Under the pieces are notes generated by a model, which did no database searches, was not told the origin of the DNA, and was given only the letters and a program-made list of their open reading frames with translations. A DNA stretch of 64,000 bases from assembly GCA_015075175.1 (NCBI GenBank), contig JABTUV010000006.1:124001-188000 (forward strand). The letters are read 5' to 3'. This document shows positions 1 to 8,463 of this stretch, piece after piece (positions within the stretch are counted from its first letter, which is position 1; every line of letters begins with the position of its first letter). The position numbers were made by a program, and so were the translations under genes. Origin of the DNA: a bacterium (GTDB lineage Bacteria; Hinthialibacterota; Hinthialibacteria; H5-UNCL2).

Positions 1-173
1 AGAGATCCGCAGGGACAGCCCATCTTCACGTCCCCGCTTTTCCACTTGGTAGAGGCGGCCGATATACGCCAGCGCCACCAGCGCCCGCTCCCGGTCGCTG
101 TCCTGCGCCTCATAGAACTTCCGGCGCGCATGCGCGCCAGCACCCCCTCGACGATCTCGCCGCTCTGTCCAGC
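1..173 (-). pseudogene. tnpC: IS66-family transposase (TnpC) fragment
   Basis: Bases 1-135 are the reverse complement of about 4406-4541, inside the tnpC gene of the IS66 element further right. The only difference is one missing C in a C-run near base 15. From about 136 to 170 similarity continues but drops. The encoded part corresponds to the region around YGQ-type residues WAHARRKFYEAQDSDRERALVALAYIGRL. It is cut off on its right by the end of an IS3-family element at about 174 and on its left by the window edge, so it is a remnant or part of an element extending outside. Certain as IS66-derived sequence; its status outside the window is unknown. Confidence 0.9.
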
Positions 174-419
174 CCCCCATTTTGTTTACCACGGGGAATG
201 TTAGTCCTCCGGGTTATGATGCCCGCCACCAGGGCGGAGTTGTCGACCTCATCTCCCGCGTGATAGAGTTCTCTTGCCGGCCCGGAGGATAGGGCCCGCT
301 GGAGAGCGACCTGAGCGCCGCGGCCGGCGCCTGTATGAGAGGGGCAGGGGACGTCCATCCCTGCCTTTCGTTTGTTGCCCTCTCCGGGAGGCCGGAAAGC
401 GTAAACTCCGGGGTCCGGG

Positions 420-1241
420 GCAGGCCCGTTTCTTTCTTGCCACGCCGCACGGAACTGCGCGGGGTGCGGTAACCCAGGGCTGCTGTGCGGCCGGGCCAGG
501 TTGTAGTCTCTGCGCCACTCCTCGACGACCACCTTCGCCTCCAAGAGATTCTGGAACAGTTCCAGGTTCAAGCACTCGTCCCGCAGCCGCCCGTTGAGCT
601 TCTCCCCGAAGGGATTCTGCCACGGACTGCCCGGATCGATGTGGTGTGTCTCTACGCCCCGCTCGACAGCCAGGTCGAGAGCGCCTTGGCGATGAACCCG
701 GGCCGTTGTCGCTGCGCAGGTACTTGGGCGTCTCCCCACCATCACCCTCTCCAGCACCCGGATCACATCCTTGGCCTTCATCCTGCGATCCACTTCGATC
801 ACCGGGCATTCGCGGGTGTACTCATCCACCAGCGTCAACACCCGCAGTTTGCGGCCTTCCGCGGTGGCATCCTCCATGAAGTCGTAGGTCCAGACGTGGT
901 CCGGATACTCGGCCCGCAAGGGGTTGGACTCCTCTCCCCACGTCGCCGGCGCTTCCTGCGCCTGGGTTGGGACAAGCCTTCCTGGCGCCACACCCGGTGC
1001 ACCCGTTTGGGGTTGATGACTTCCCTTCCAGCCTCAGCACTCCCCAGGCGGTGCGATAACCGGCCCACTTGCGCTCCCGGGCGATCTCGCCCAAGCGCCT
1101 GGCCAGGGCCGTATCGTCGCGCTGCGGCTGGTAGTGGTAACCGGGACGGCTGATCTCAAGCAAGGCGCAACCGCGTCGTTCCGAGAGGCCGCGTCGCTTG
1201 GCGAAGTCCACGCTCTCGCGACGCTGTTGCGCCGTTACCAC
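420..1241 (-). pseudogene. IS3-family transposase OrfB (DDE integrase), frameshifted
   Basis: This encodes the catalytic half of an IS3-type transposase, which normally cuts and joins DNA ends as an OrfAB fusion. The N-terminal part, from a GTG at 1241, reads VTAQQRRESVDFAKRRGLSE and matches the HTH_21 region. The rve integrase core follows: first Asp in WTYDFMEDAT, second Asp in LRSDNGP, and the Glu region in SPWQNPFGEKLNGRLRDECL. These pieces lie in three reading frames, with shifts near 985 and 715, so no intact protein can be made as sequenced. The frameshifts could be real decay or sequencing indels. Confidence 0.85.
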
Positions 1242-1247
1242 TTTTTC

Positions 1248-1503
1248 TTAACAGCCCTTGATCGTTTCGATCTCCAGGTCCCGCTCCGCCACCATCCGCT
1301 TCAACTGACTGTTTTCCCGCTCCAGTTCCCGCAGCCGACGAGCCTCCGGAACGCTCATTTCCCCGAACTCCGACGCCAGCGGTAGAAGGTCTGCTCGCTA
1401 ATGCCCTGCTTGCGGCACACCTCCGCCACCGAACGACCGTTGGCTCTCCGCCTCCCGCAGAATCCGGATGATCTGCTCCTCGTTGTACCGACTCCTTCTT
1501 CAT
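1248..1503 (-). pseudogene. IS3-family transposase OrfA (HTH), frameshifted
   Basis: This is the small DNA-binding partner of OrfB. An ATG at 1503 is followed by pieces in different frames: RYNEEQIIRILREAES, then VAEVCRKQGISEQTFYRWRR (the helix-turn-helix), then LERENSQLKRMVAERDLEIE (the leucine-zipper-like tail). It ends in TAA at 1248-1250, just before orfB. The run GAAAAAG at the junction resembles the slippery site this family uses for programmed -1 frameshifting, but extra frame breaks upstream mean the gene is not intact as read. Confidence 0.75.
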
Positions 1504-1567
1504 CTTGGACCTCCTGTTGACCGGAGATCCTAACATTCCCACTGGTAAAGTTTACAGGGGGCACGCC

Positions 1568-2308
1568 CTGCCGACATCGGTACCAACCTGATCGACGGAC
1601 ACCGGGACATGTGCTGGAAATCGAGCACTTCATCACCGGTGCCGACATCGGTACCAACCTGATCGACGGACACGTGGGGCTGCCGGCGAAGCTGCAATGG
1701 TAACGGTGGTGCCGACATCGGTACCAACCTGATCGACGGACACAGTGCATCCAGGGGAGTCTGGTCGCCGAGAGGGGGGTGCCGACATCGGTACCAACCT
1801 GATCGACGGACACGGGTAGCCAGGTGCGCGGCAGCGACAGTGGAAATCGGGTGCCGACATCGGTACCAACCTGATCGACGGACACGCATAGGGTGGCGAT
1901 TTGTCGACGGCCGCATCGGCGGGTGCCGACATCGGTACCAACCTGATCGACGGACACCAGCTTTCAAGACGCGCGCGGCTGCCGGTCTGGGGGTGCCGAC
2001 ATCGGTACCAACCTGATCGACGGACACAGCCTTGCGCTCACCGGTGGGATTCTCGCCTCACGGTACCGACATCGGTACCAACCTGATCGACGGACACTGC
2101 TGGGGCGGATCTTCACCCGCTATGGCAGCGCCCGGTGCCGACATCGGTACCAACCTGATCGACGGACACTTTAAGGGCGGGTTCGCCCTCTCCACGATGA
2201 ACGGTGCCGACATCGGTACCAACCTGATCGACGGACACCCTTCCCTACCCCGTCCAAGATACCCCAAGTTGAGGTGCCGACATCGGTACCAACCTGATCG
2301 ACGGACAC
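1568..2308. CRISPR. CRISPR-like array, left segment (11 repeats, 10 spacers)
   Basis: Eleven copies of a 35-bp repeat (begins GTGCCGACATCGGTACC, ends CTGATCGACGGACAC) start at 1568, 1639, 1709, 1779, 1851, 1923, 1993, 2063, 2135, 2204 and 2274. The ten spacers are unique and 34-37 bp long. Repeats are identical except repeat 1 (first base C) and repeat 8 (A at position 4). The repeat ends form a short imperfect inverted repeat (GTG-CC...GG-A-CAC). After the last repeat, 9 bp of an eleventh spacer is followed by an IS66 element. No cas gene is in the window and I cannot assign a subtype. A leader on the left would have been replaced by the IS3-family element, which ends 6 bp before repeat 1. 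Confidence 0.85.
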
Positions 2309-2368
2309 AGTTCCGCCGTAACCGTCCGGTGAAGTGCATCTTCCCGGCTGGGCGGATCTTGTCAGGAT

Positions 2369-2952
2369 GGGCGCCATGGAGGTGGAAACCCATGCTGGCA
2401 CGAGCAGGCAAGAACGCAGAATCCCGGCCACCGGCGAGCCGGCAGAAGGCCAGGCGTGGGCCCAAGAGGGCGTGAAGCGCGCTGGCGGCGTCTCAGCCGT
2501 CAGTGGAAGCCAGCGGGCTGACGCACGCAGGGTTCTGCGAGCAACAGAAGGTTTCCCTGGTGTCCTTGTGTTGGTGGCGGTGTGAATTGGCGCGTCGCGA
2601 CCGCGAACGGGCCGCCGCATCCCATCCCGACAACCCGGCCGCGCGCCAGGGCAAGCGCGCACACCTCGCTGTGGGCGGCGGCGGAAAAGTGCGGCGGGAG
2701 GCGGGGCAGCCTGCGGCGGCCACATCCGAACAGACGCGCACGCGGCCTGACGAGGCCTCCATCCCACCTGCCAATCACTTCATCCCGGTGCAGTTGATCG
2801 GCCCTGCGTTCTCCGCGGCCCCTTGCCCTCCCGTGGTCCAAGTCCCCGTAGCGCTGGAGGTGCTGCTCGCCTCGGGCGCCGCATTCGCATCCCGGGGACT
2901 TCGACGCCTCACTCCTGCGGAAACTGATCACCGTGCTGGAGGCGTCCCCATG
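2369..2952 (+). pseudogene. tnpA: IS66 TnpA-like accessory protein, frameshifted
   Basis: Recognisable pieces of the small IS66 orf1 product are VEASGLTHAGFCEQQKVSLV followed by SLCWWRCELARRDRE (helix-turn-helix-like N-terminal region), then NHFIPVQLIGP, and, in another frame, VEVLLASG...IPGDFDASLLRKLITVLEAS. The segments lie in at least two frames. The product assists the main transposase TnpC, but its exact role is unknown. The end of the reading abuts the ATG of tnpB at 2950. The start is uncertain; an ATG at 2369 is plausible. Confidence 0.7.
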
Positions 2953-3322
2953 CTGAGTTTGCCGCCCAGCGTGCGCATCTATCTGTGCACCGCGCCGACC
3001 GACATGCGGCGCGGCTTCGACGGTCTGGCCGCTCTCACCCGCGAGATGCTGTGCCAGGATCCCCTCCGGACACCTCTTCGTGTTTGGCAACAAGCGCGCG
3101 GACCGCGTCAAAATCCTCTACTGGGATCGCTCCGGCTTCTGCCTCTGGTACAAGCGCATCGAAAAGGGCCGCTTCCATTTCCCCGACGGCGCGACCGCCT
3201 CCGTGCGGCTCGACGCCGCCGAGTTGGCGCTGCTCTTGAAGAATTCAATTGCAACACGCAGTACGCCGCCCCCGCTTCATCCCTCAATCTCACGTCATCG
3301 CCTCCGCATGATTCAACCGTAA
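2950..3322 (+). pseudogene. tnpB: IS66 TnpB (IS66 Orf2-like), frameshifted
   Basis: Starts MLSLPPSVRIYLCTAPTDMR followed by RGFDGLAALTREML, the diagnostic N-terminus of the IS66 Orf2 family. After a shift near 3066 it continues HLFVFGNKRADRVKILYWDR then SGFCLWYKRIEKGRF and LDAAELALLLK. Total length of about 120 residues fits the family. The protein is required for IS66 transposition, but its biochemical role is not known. One lost base in a CCTCC run is enough to break the frame, so an indel error is possible. Confidence 0.85.
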
Positions 3323-3420
3323 CCGCACGCCGCAATCACACATCGCCGTCACGGCAAAAAAAATCATCGCAGCAGAACTTTTGCGGGACTTTTTCCCGCT
3401 CGTGCGTTTTGTAAATGACC

Positions 3421-4996
3421 ATGCGATTCGATCTGAACAACCTACCCCAAGACCGGCGCTGTTGCAGCAGATGATCCTCGATCTGCTGACGCAGCTGCGC
3501 GAGAAGGATCAGCGCATCGGAGCTCTCGCACCTGTGGCGCTGCTGCAGCGCGCTCCGGTTCGGGCGCAAGTCGGAGCAGGTACCCCTGGAGCAACTGCTG
3601 TTCGCCTTCGCAGAGGCCATGCGCGACGAGAGGTGGAAACCAATCCGCAGGCAGAGGCCGCGACGGAAGCGGAAGCCATCAAACAGGACAAACCGGCGAA
3701 GTCTTCCGGCAACGGGCACGGTCGTAATCCGCTGCCCGAAAGCCTGCCGCGCGAGCGGGTAGATATGCGCTGCCCGAAGAGGCATGCAAGTGCCAGGAGT
3801 GCGGCGCGCCGCTGGAGCGCATGGGCGAAGAAGTGACGCGGCAGTTGGAGTACGTCCCCGCCTCCTTCATCGTGCGCGAGCACGTGCGGGTCAAATGCCT
3901 GCAGGCGCTGCCAGGGCAACGTGGTGGTCAGTGCCATGCCGGCGCAGCCGATTGAGAAGGGTCTGCCCGGTCCGGGTCTCCTGGCGCACGTGTTGGTCAG
4001 CAAGTATTGCGACCATCTGCCGTTGCACCGCCAGGAGGCGATCATGCAACGGTATGGCATCGAGTTGTCGCGAGGGGACCATGAGCGACTGGGTGAGGGC
4101 CGGCGCGCAGTTGCTCCGGCCGCTGTATGACGTGATGCGACGAGAAGTGCTGCAAGGCAGGAAGATCAACACGGACGACTCACCCGTCCCGTGCAAGAGC
4201 CGGGAACCAGCAAGACGCGCCAGGGCGGCTGTGGGTGTACGTGGGGACGGGAGCATGAGCATACGGTGTTTGACTTCACGCCCAACCGAAAACAGGACGG
4301 GCCGATGAAGTTTTGCATGGCTACCGGGGCTACCTGCAGGCGGATGCGTATACGGGTTACGACGAGTTGTACCGGAGCGGGGAGATCGTTGAGGTGGGGT
4401 GCTGGGCGCATGCGCGCCGGAAGTTCTATGAGGCGCAGGACAGCGACCGGGAGCGGGCGCTGGTGGCGCTGGCGTATATCGGCCGCCTCTACCAAGTGGA
4501 AAAGCGGGGACGTGAAGATGGGCTGTCCCCTGCGGATCTCTGCGCGCTACGCCGACAGGAGAGCGCGCCGATCCTCTCCGACTTGCATGCCTGGCTGCAA
4601 GCGCAGGCGCAAGCGGTGTTGCCGCGGAGCCCGATGGGCGAGGCCATTGGTTATGCGCTGGGACAATGGACGGCCTTGACGCGTTACCTGGAGGACGGGG
4701 ACCTGGAGATCGACAACAACGCGGCGGAACGCGCCTTGCGGCGGGTGGCGCTTGGACGGAAAAATTGGTTGTTCGCAGGCAGTGATGAAGGTGGGCGGCG
4801 AGCGGCGATCCTCTACACCATGATCGCCAGTTGCCAGCAACATGGAGTGGAACCCTTCGCCTACCTGCGCGACGTGCTGGGCCGCATACCTTCGCACTTG
4901 CAAAGCCGCATTGAAGAGCTCTTGCCGGGCCGCTGGGAGCCTGCGCCGCCACGGGCTCCCGTCGCGGCGCACCCGGCCCAACCCATCGACGGGTGA
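3421..4996 (+). pseudogene. tnpC: IS66 transposase TnpC (DDE), multiply frameshifted
   Basis: This is the main IS66 transposase. The N-terminus reads MRFDLNNLPQD, then in another frame PALLQQMILDLLTQLREKDQ (leucine-zipper-like coiled coil). The zinc-finger/IS66 region follows (CQECGAPLERMGEEVTRQLE), then the catalytic core with INTDDTPVPV (first Asp), GYRGYLQADAYTGYDELY (second Asp) and EIDNNAAERALRRVALGRKN (Glu). The C-terminal IS66_C segment is RAAILYTMIASCQQHGVEPF. The last 227 residues (4313-4996) are open; at least four shifts lie upstream. A second partial copy in inverted orientation lies at the left window edge. Confidence 0.9.
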
Positions 4997-5185
4997 CCAT
5001 CGACGGCTGACCGCGACGCCAGGACTTCTTTTGCCTCCCTTTTCCTTCAACGATTCCGAATCTTCAACCTGACAGGCTTCCATGACGGCTGGCGCCACGA
5101 CCGCTCCAGCCCCCTGCCTTCCCCAGGATGTACTTCACCGGACGGTTACGACTTAGCTACCCTAGCCAGGTATGCCTCGGGAAAG

Positions 5186-5872
5186 GTGCCGACATCGGTA
5201 CCAACCTGATCGACGGACACACCTGGCGTTTCGACGTGGCGGCCTTGCTCGGGTGGGGGTGCCGACATCGGTACCAACCTGATCGACGGACACTAGTCAT
5301 AATGGCCACTATGATTAGTGGCTCTTGGGTGCCGACATCGGTACCAACCTGATCGACGGACACCCGACGCGCGCCCGCTCGATTACACCTTCCGCCCAGG
5401 GGTGCCGACATCGGTACCAACCTGATCGACGGACACTGAGTCCTTATGGTCTTGAGTCCCTATGGTCTTGGGGTGCCGACATCGGTACCAACCTTGATCG
5501 ACGGACACTAAACTCTCTGCGGTCTCTGCGGCTCTGCGCGAGACGGTGCCGACATCGGTACCAACCTGATCGACGGACACTGTTCGCCGTCCGGCGGTGC
5601 GCGGTGCGCACCCTACGGCGATGCCGACATCGGTACCAACCTGATCGACGGACACCACGGATAGCGTCGAAGACGTGCCTGTGCGCCTCGGTGCCGACAT
5701 CGGTACCAACCTGATCGACGGACACTAAACTCTCTGCGGTCTCTGCGGCTCTGCGCGAGACGGTGCCGACATCGGTACCAACCTGATCGACGGACACTGT
5801 TCGCCGTCCGGCCGTGCGCGGTGCGCACCCTACGGCGATGCCGACATCGGTACCAACTTGATCGACGGACAC
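5186..5872. CRISPR. CRISPR-like array, right segment (10 repeats, 9 spacers)
   Basis: Uses the same 35-bp repeat as the segment left of the IS66 element. Repeats start at 5186, 5259, 5329, 5402, 5473, 5546, 5621, 5691, 5763 and 5838. The repeat at 5473 has one inserted T (36 bp). Those at 5621 and 5838 begin with A, and the last also has C to T near its middle, as expected for a leader-distal end. Spacers are 35-40 bp. The block 5509-5655 (two spacers, two repeats) is duplicated at 5726-5872 with two base changes. Several spacers are palindromic or tandem and resemble chromosomal interspersed repeats. The last repeat runs directly into a truncated antiporter gene. Confidence 0.85.
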
Positions 5873-6511
5873 TCTTATGCCCCCTACTCTGGCGACGGCC
5901 ATGTCCGGAAAATCGAGGCGTCAACCACGGAATAATGGCGAACGCCACAACGCTCACCGCCACGAAGATCACGGTGCGAAACGTGAAGGGAGCGAAGATC
6001 AACCCGAGCGCGATGACCGTCCCCAGATCATTGATAAAGCAGGCCGCCAACACGACCTTGCCAGATTCCGTGCGATTGAGGCCGAGTTCGAGCATAACGG
6101 CGTACACCACGGCTACCGACGTCGTGGAAAGTGGGACGCCGCCCAGCCAACTGGGGGCCGAATCCCAACCAAGGACGTAATGGGCGACCGCCGCGCAACC
6201 CGGAAAGGGAGCGATAAAGGCCATCAACCCGATCAGAGTGGCCTCCGTCCACTTGGCGCGGCAGACCACCGGGTCCAGCTCCGCTCCAGCCGGAAAGGTC
6301 AGCGCGATCGCCCCGGCGCCCGCCAGAAACTTGATCCAGGACTCGTCCGCTCCCAGCACGATTCCCCGGCCAACGCGCCGATCAACAGTTGCACCACCGT
6401 CCCAACGATGATCTACGAAAGCGCGGTAGCGACGCGAAACCATATGCAAACCAGCGTAGCCAGCAACGCCAAGGCCAGCCATAGAGAAGACTGCGTCCAG
6501 ACCTCGGTCAT
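5873..6511 (-). pseudogene. Cation/proton antiporter (CPA2-type), truncated and frameshifted
   Basis: Starts at ATG 6511 with MTEVWTQSSLWLALALLATL, then shifts frame near 6420 and continues ADESWIKFLAGAGAIALTF, AGAELDP, LSTTSVAVVYAVMLELGLNR and ACFINDLGTVIALGLIFAPF. This is the N-terminal half of a Na+/H+ exchanger domain, an inner-membrane antiporter. The motif around ND-LGT belongs to the ion-binding core. The family is normally 380 or more residues; here about 200 remain. Coding similarity stops at WLTPRF, just before the last CRISPR-like repeat ends at 5872. The truncation thus coincides with the array boundary, implying a rearrangement rather than only sequencing error. Confidence 0.8.
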
Positions 6512-6558
6512 GATCGTCCATCTCCTCCGCGGCGCTGCCGCTGGATTGAGGCGGGCAA

Positions 6559-6584
6559 CAAAACCCACCCTGCGGTGGGCTGCG
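6559..6584. repeat. Short palindromic repeat, CCCACCCT-type
   Basis: AAAACCCACCCTGCGGTGGG forms a hairpin with arms CCCACC and GGTGGG. It belongs to the same general type as the copies at 11757 and 61099. It lies in the 166-bp gap between the antiporter remnant and the HAD phosphatase. Nothing else is recognisable in that gap. Confidence 0.5.
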
Positions 6585-6677
6585 CGCACGCCGGCCGGGC
6601 AGGCTCCCACCGCAGCGCGCGCCTGAAGCGGGCGTGCGGATTCACGACTTCGGGCCGCCGGCCGCTCCGCCTCCCGC

Positions 6678-7236
6678 TCAAGCGGTCCGCCATGGCCCCG
6701 GCAGCTGCGCGAGAATCCACGGTACGGCCGCCAACAGAGACTCCGCGCAATGCTCCGGTGGAGTGACGGCCGCCGGAAGGGATTCGGTCCCCACAAACAC
6801 GAATTTGCAGCCCGCCGCGCGCGCCGCTTCCAGGTCGAGCAGCCGATCGCCCACGTATATCGACCCCGCCAGATCAATGTGATGGCGGCCCGCCGCAGTG
6901 AAGAACATCCCCGGCCGGGGCTTGCGGCAGGCGCACTTGTCGTGCTCCCAATGCGGGCAGAACAACACGTCCAAGAGTCTCCCTCCCGCCGCCTCAATGT
7001 CCGCCCTCATGCGGCGATGGATTTCCTCGATCTCTTCCATCCCGGCCAGCCCTTGGCTACGCACGACTGGTTGGAGACGACGATGGGCGGATAACCTGCC
7101 TCGGTCAGGCGCCGGATCGCCTCAAGGCCCCGGGCAGAAACCGAAAATCGGCATAGTCCAGCACGTAATAGTCCGAACCGTCGTTGATCGTCCCGTCGCG
7201 GTCCAGAAAGACCGCGCCACGCTCATTGCTTTTCAT
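6678..7236 (-). CDS. gmhB: HAD phosphatase, GmhB-like (heptose 1,7-bisphosphate 7-phosphatase), two frameshifts
   Basis: From ATG 7236: SNERGAVFLDRDGTINDGSD carries the HAD nucleophile motif DxDGT. AEAGYPPIVVSNQS is motif II. CPHWEHDKCACRKPRPGMF is the Cys/His zinc loop typical of the GmhB/HisB-N group. SIYVGDRLLDLEAARAAGCK is motif IV. GmhB removes the 7-phosphate of D-glycero-D-manno-heptose 1,7-bisphosphate on the way to lipopolysaccharide heptose. Two single-base shifts (near 7122 and 7055) break the frame; both are explained by one missing base. The start overlaps the 3' end of recF by 14 bp. Related histidinol phosphatase activity cannot be excluded. Confidence 0.8.
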
Positions 7237-8330
7237 GTTCCACCTGGCCGTGTTTCACGTGAAACAATTTTGCAACTTCAACGATGGAGCCTAGTTGCGA
7301 GAGATGAGTGGCGGAAAGAAAGCATTGGCCGGAGGCGGCCAGCCGGCGCAGCACGGCCTGCCGCCGGCCCGGGTCCATCTCGTGCACCACGTCGTCGGCC
7401 AGAAGTAGGGGCGGACTTCCCAGGCGCGCGGCCATCTCGTCTGCCTCCGCCAGCCGCAACGCCAGCACGGCGGTGCGACGCTGGCCCTGCGAACCGTATA
7501 GCTCAACTCGCGCTCCTCCACGTAGAGGTCCAGATTGTCGCGATGCGGGCCGGCGTAAGTCGCGCCGCGCTCGCGGTCGGCCTCGCGCTGCTTGCGCAGC
7601 CGCTCCAATAGGGTTCCGGCCAAAGGCCTTCCTCGTCTCCGCACGCGAACGAAGGATGATAGCGCAAGCCCAGCATCTCGCGCCCGCCGAAAAGCTCCTG
7701 ATAAAGACGGGTGAGCCGCTCCGCCAGGCGACGGCAGAGTGGCGCGCGCGCGCGCATGATCTCCGCACCCAGTGCGGCCAGTTGCTCCTCCCAGGTCTCC
7801 ATCTCGGGATGGGACCATCGCCCGGCGCGTAAGAGGCTGTTGCGATGGCGCAGCGCGCGATTGTAGCGCAGGAGTCGCAAGACGTGCGGCGGCTCCATCT
7901 GCGCCAGCGCCACGTCCAGCAGCCGCCGCCGGTCGTGCGGCGCGCCGTTGACGAACGCCAGGTCCTCGGGCACGAACGAGACGACCGGCAGCCGGCCGTA
8001 AAGCTCCTGCACGCGCGCCAGCCGCGCCTCGTTGCTGCGGATCAGCTTGCGCGTCGCGTCCAGGCCGATGCCCAGCGTTTCCGGTCCCTCCGGCCGCTCC
8101 AGGCGTCCCTCGACGTAGGCCGTCGCCGCTCCTCTGGCAATGACTTCGGAGATGTGAAACGTGCGCGGCGAAGTCGCCGTGGCGAGAAAATGAACGGCCT
8201 CCAGGGTGTTGCTCTTGCCCTGGGCGTTGTCGCCCCAGAGCACGTTGACCCCCGGCGACGGCTCCAGATCGACCTCCGCCAGGTTGCGAAAGCCGCGGAT
8301 TTTCAGAGCGGCGAGAAGGGTGCGTGACAC
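7223..8330 (-). CDS. recF: DNA replication/repair protein RecF, two frameshifts
   Basis: An SMC-like ATPase that loads RecA at gaps. GTG start at 8330: SRTLLAALKIRGFRNLAEVD. Walker A is GDNAQGKSNTLEAVHFLATA (about residues 31-50). GATYAGPHRDNLDLYVEERE, the RecF signature GSQGQRRTAVLALRLAEA, and a Walker B region LLLADDVVHEMDPGRR follow, but in different frames. Shifts lie near 7630 and 7500. The total of about 368 residues is the normal family size. Because RecF is a conserved housekeeping protein, the shifts are more likely consensus errors than decay. Its last codons contain a perfect parS site that encodes FHVKH. lysC lies upstream. Confidence 0.9.
7251..7266. promoter_or_regulatory. parS centromere site (ParB-binding)
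   Basis: TGTTTCACGTGAAACA is a perfect 16-bp palindrome identical to the consensus chromosomal parS site bound by ParB/Spo0J. It lies inside the 3' end of recF. Such sites cluster around oriC in most bacteria with ParABS. A second identical site is at 34315. Confidence 0.9.
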
Positions 8331-8355
8331 GTTCTGCGACAACTGCCAGTAATCA

Positions 8356-8454
8356 TCGGACCTATGAGACCTATGTGACCTACGGGACGGATACCTTGCC
8401 GACAGGCGCAGGCGTTGCCCATGCGTCCCATAGGTCCCATGCGTCCCACGGCCG
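8356..8454. repeat. Interspersed repeat, CCTATGGGAC-type
   Basis: Between lysC and recF the sequence alternates GGACCTATGAGACCTATGTG and, inverted, GCGTCCCATAGGTCCCATGC. The two halves can pair into an imperfect hairpin. Related copies with the CATAGGTCCCAT core occur at about 50725, 60868 and 61351. No gene is visible in the 130-bp gap. Confidence 0.7.
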
Positions 8455-8463
8455 CGCGCGAGC

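Larger units (their letters stand above)
174..1561 (-). mobile_element. Degenerate IS3-family insertion sequence
   Basis: The terminal inverted repeats can be aligned. The left end at about 174-215 reads CCCCCATTTTGTTTACCACG then GGGAATGTTAG. The reverse complement of 1515-1561 reads CCCCCTGTAAACTTTACCAG then TGGGAATGTTAGG. Between them lie minus-strand orfA and orfB of an IS3-type DDE transposase, both broken by frameshifts. The element is about 1.39 kb, a normal size for the family. Its left end abuts an IS66 tnpC fragment. Its right end lies only 6 bp from the first repeat of a CRISPR-like array. No clear 3-4 bp target duplication is visible. Confidence 0.85.
2318..5149 (+). mobile_element. 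IS66-family element inserted in the CRISPR-like array
   Basis: The ends are inverted repeats. The left end is GTAACCGTCCGGTGAAGTGC at 2318-2337. The right end, at 5130-5149, is GTACTTCACCGGACGGTTAC. Between them are tnpA, tnpB and tnpC in the usual IS66 order, all on the plus strand and all frameshifted except the last third of tnpC. The length of 2.83 kb is slightly larger than typical IS66 elements. The 8 bp flanking each side (GTTCCGCC and GACTTAGC) are not a duplication, although IS66 elements normally make an 8-bp one. This suggests recombination after insertion. Confidence 0.9.

Noticed and set aside
1530-2475. Open frames across the arrays encoding repeated SVDQVGTDVGT / CPSIRLVPMSAP peptides
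   Set aside because: They arise from the 35-bp repeat read in shifting frames; spacers are unrelated in sequence and length, so no protein is conserved.
1568-5872. cas genes associated with the arrays
   Set aside because: All flanking reading frames are IS3 or IS66 transposase pieces or the antiporter; no Cas signature is present in the window.
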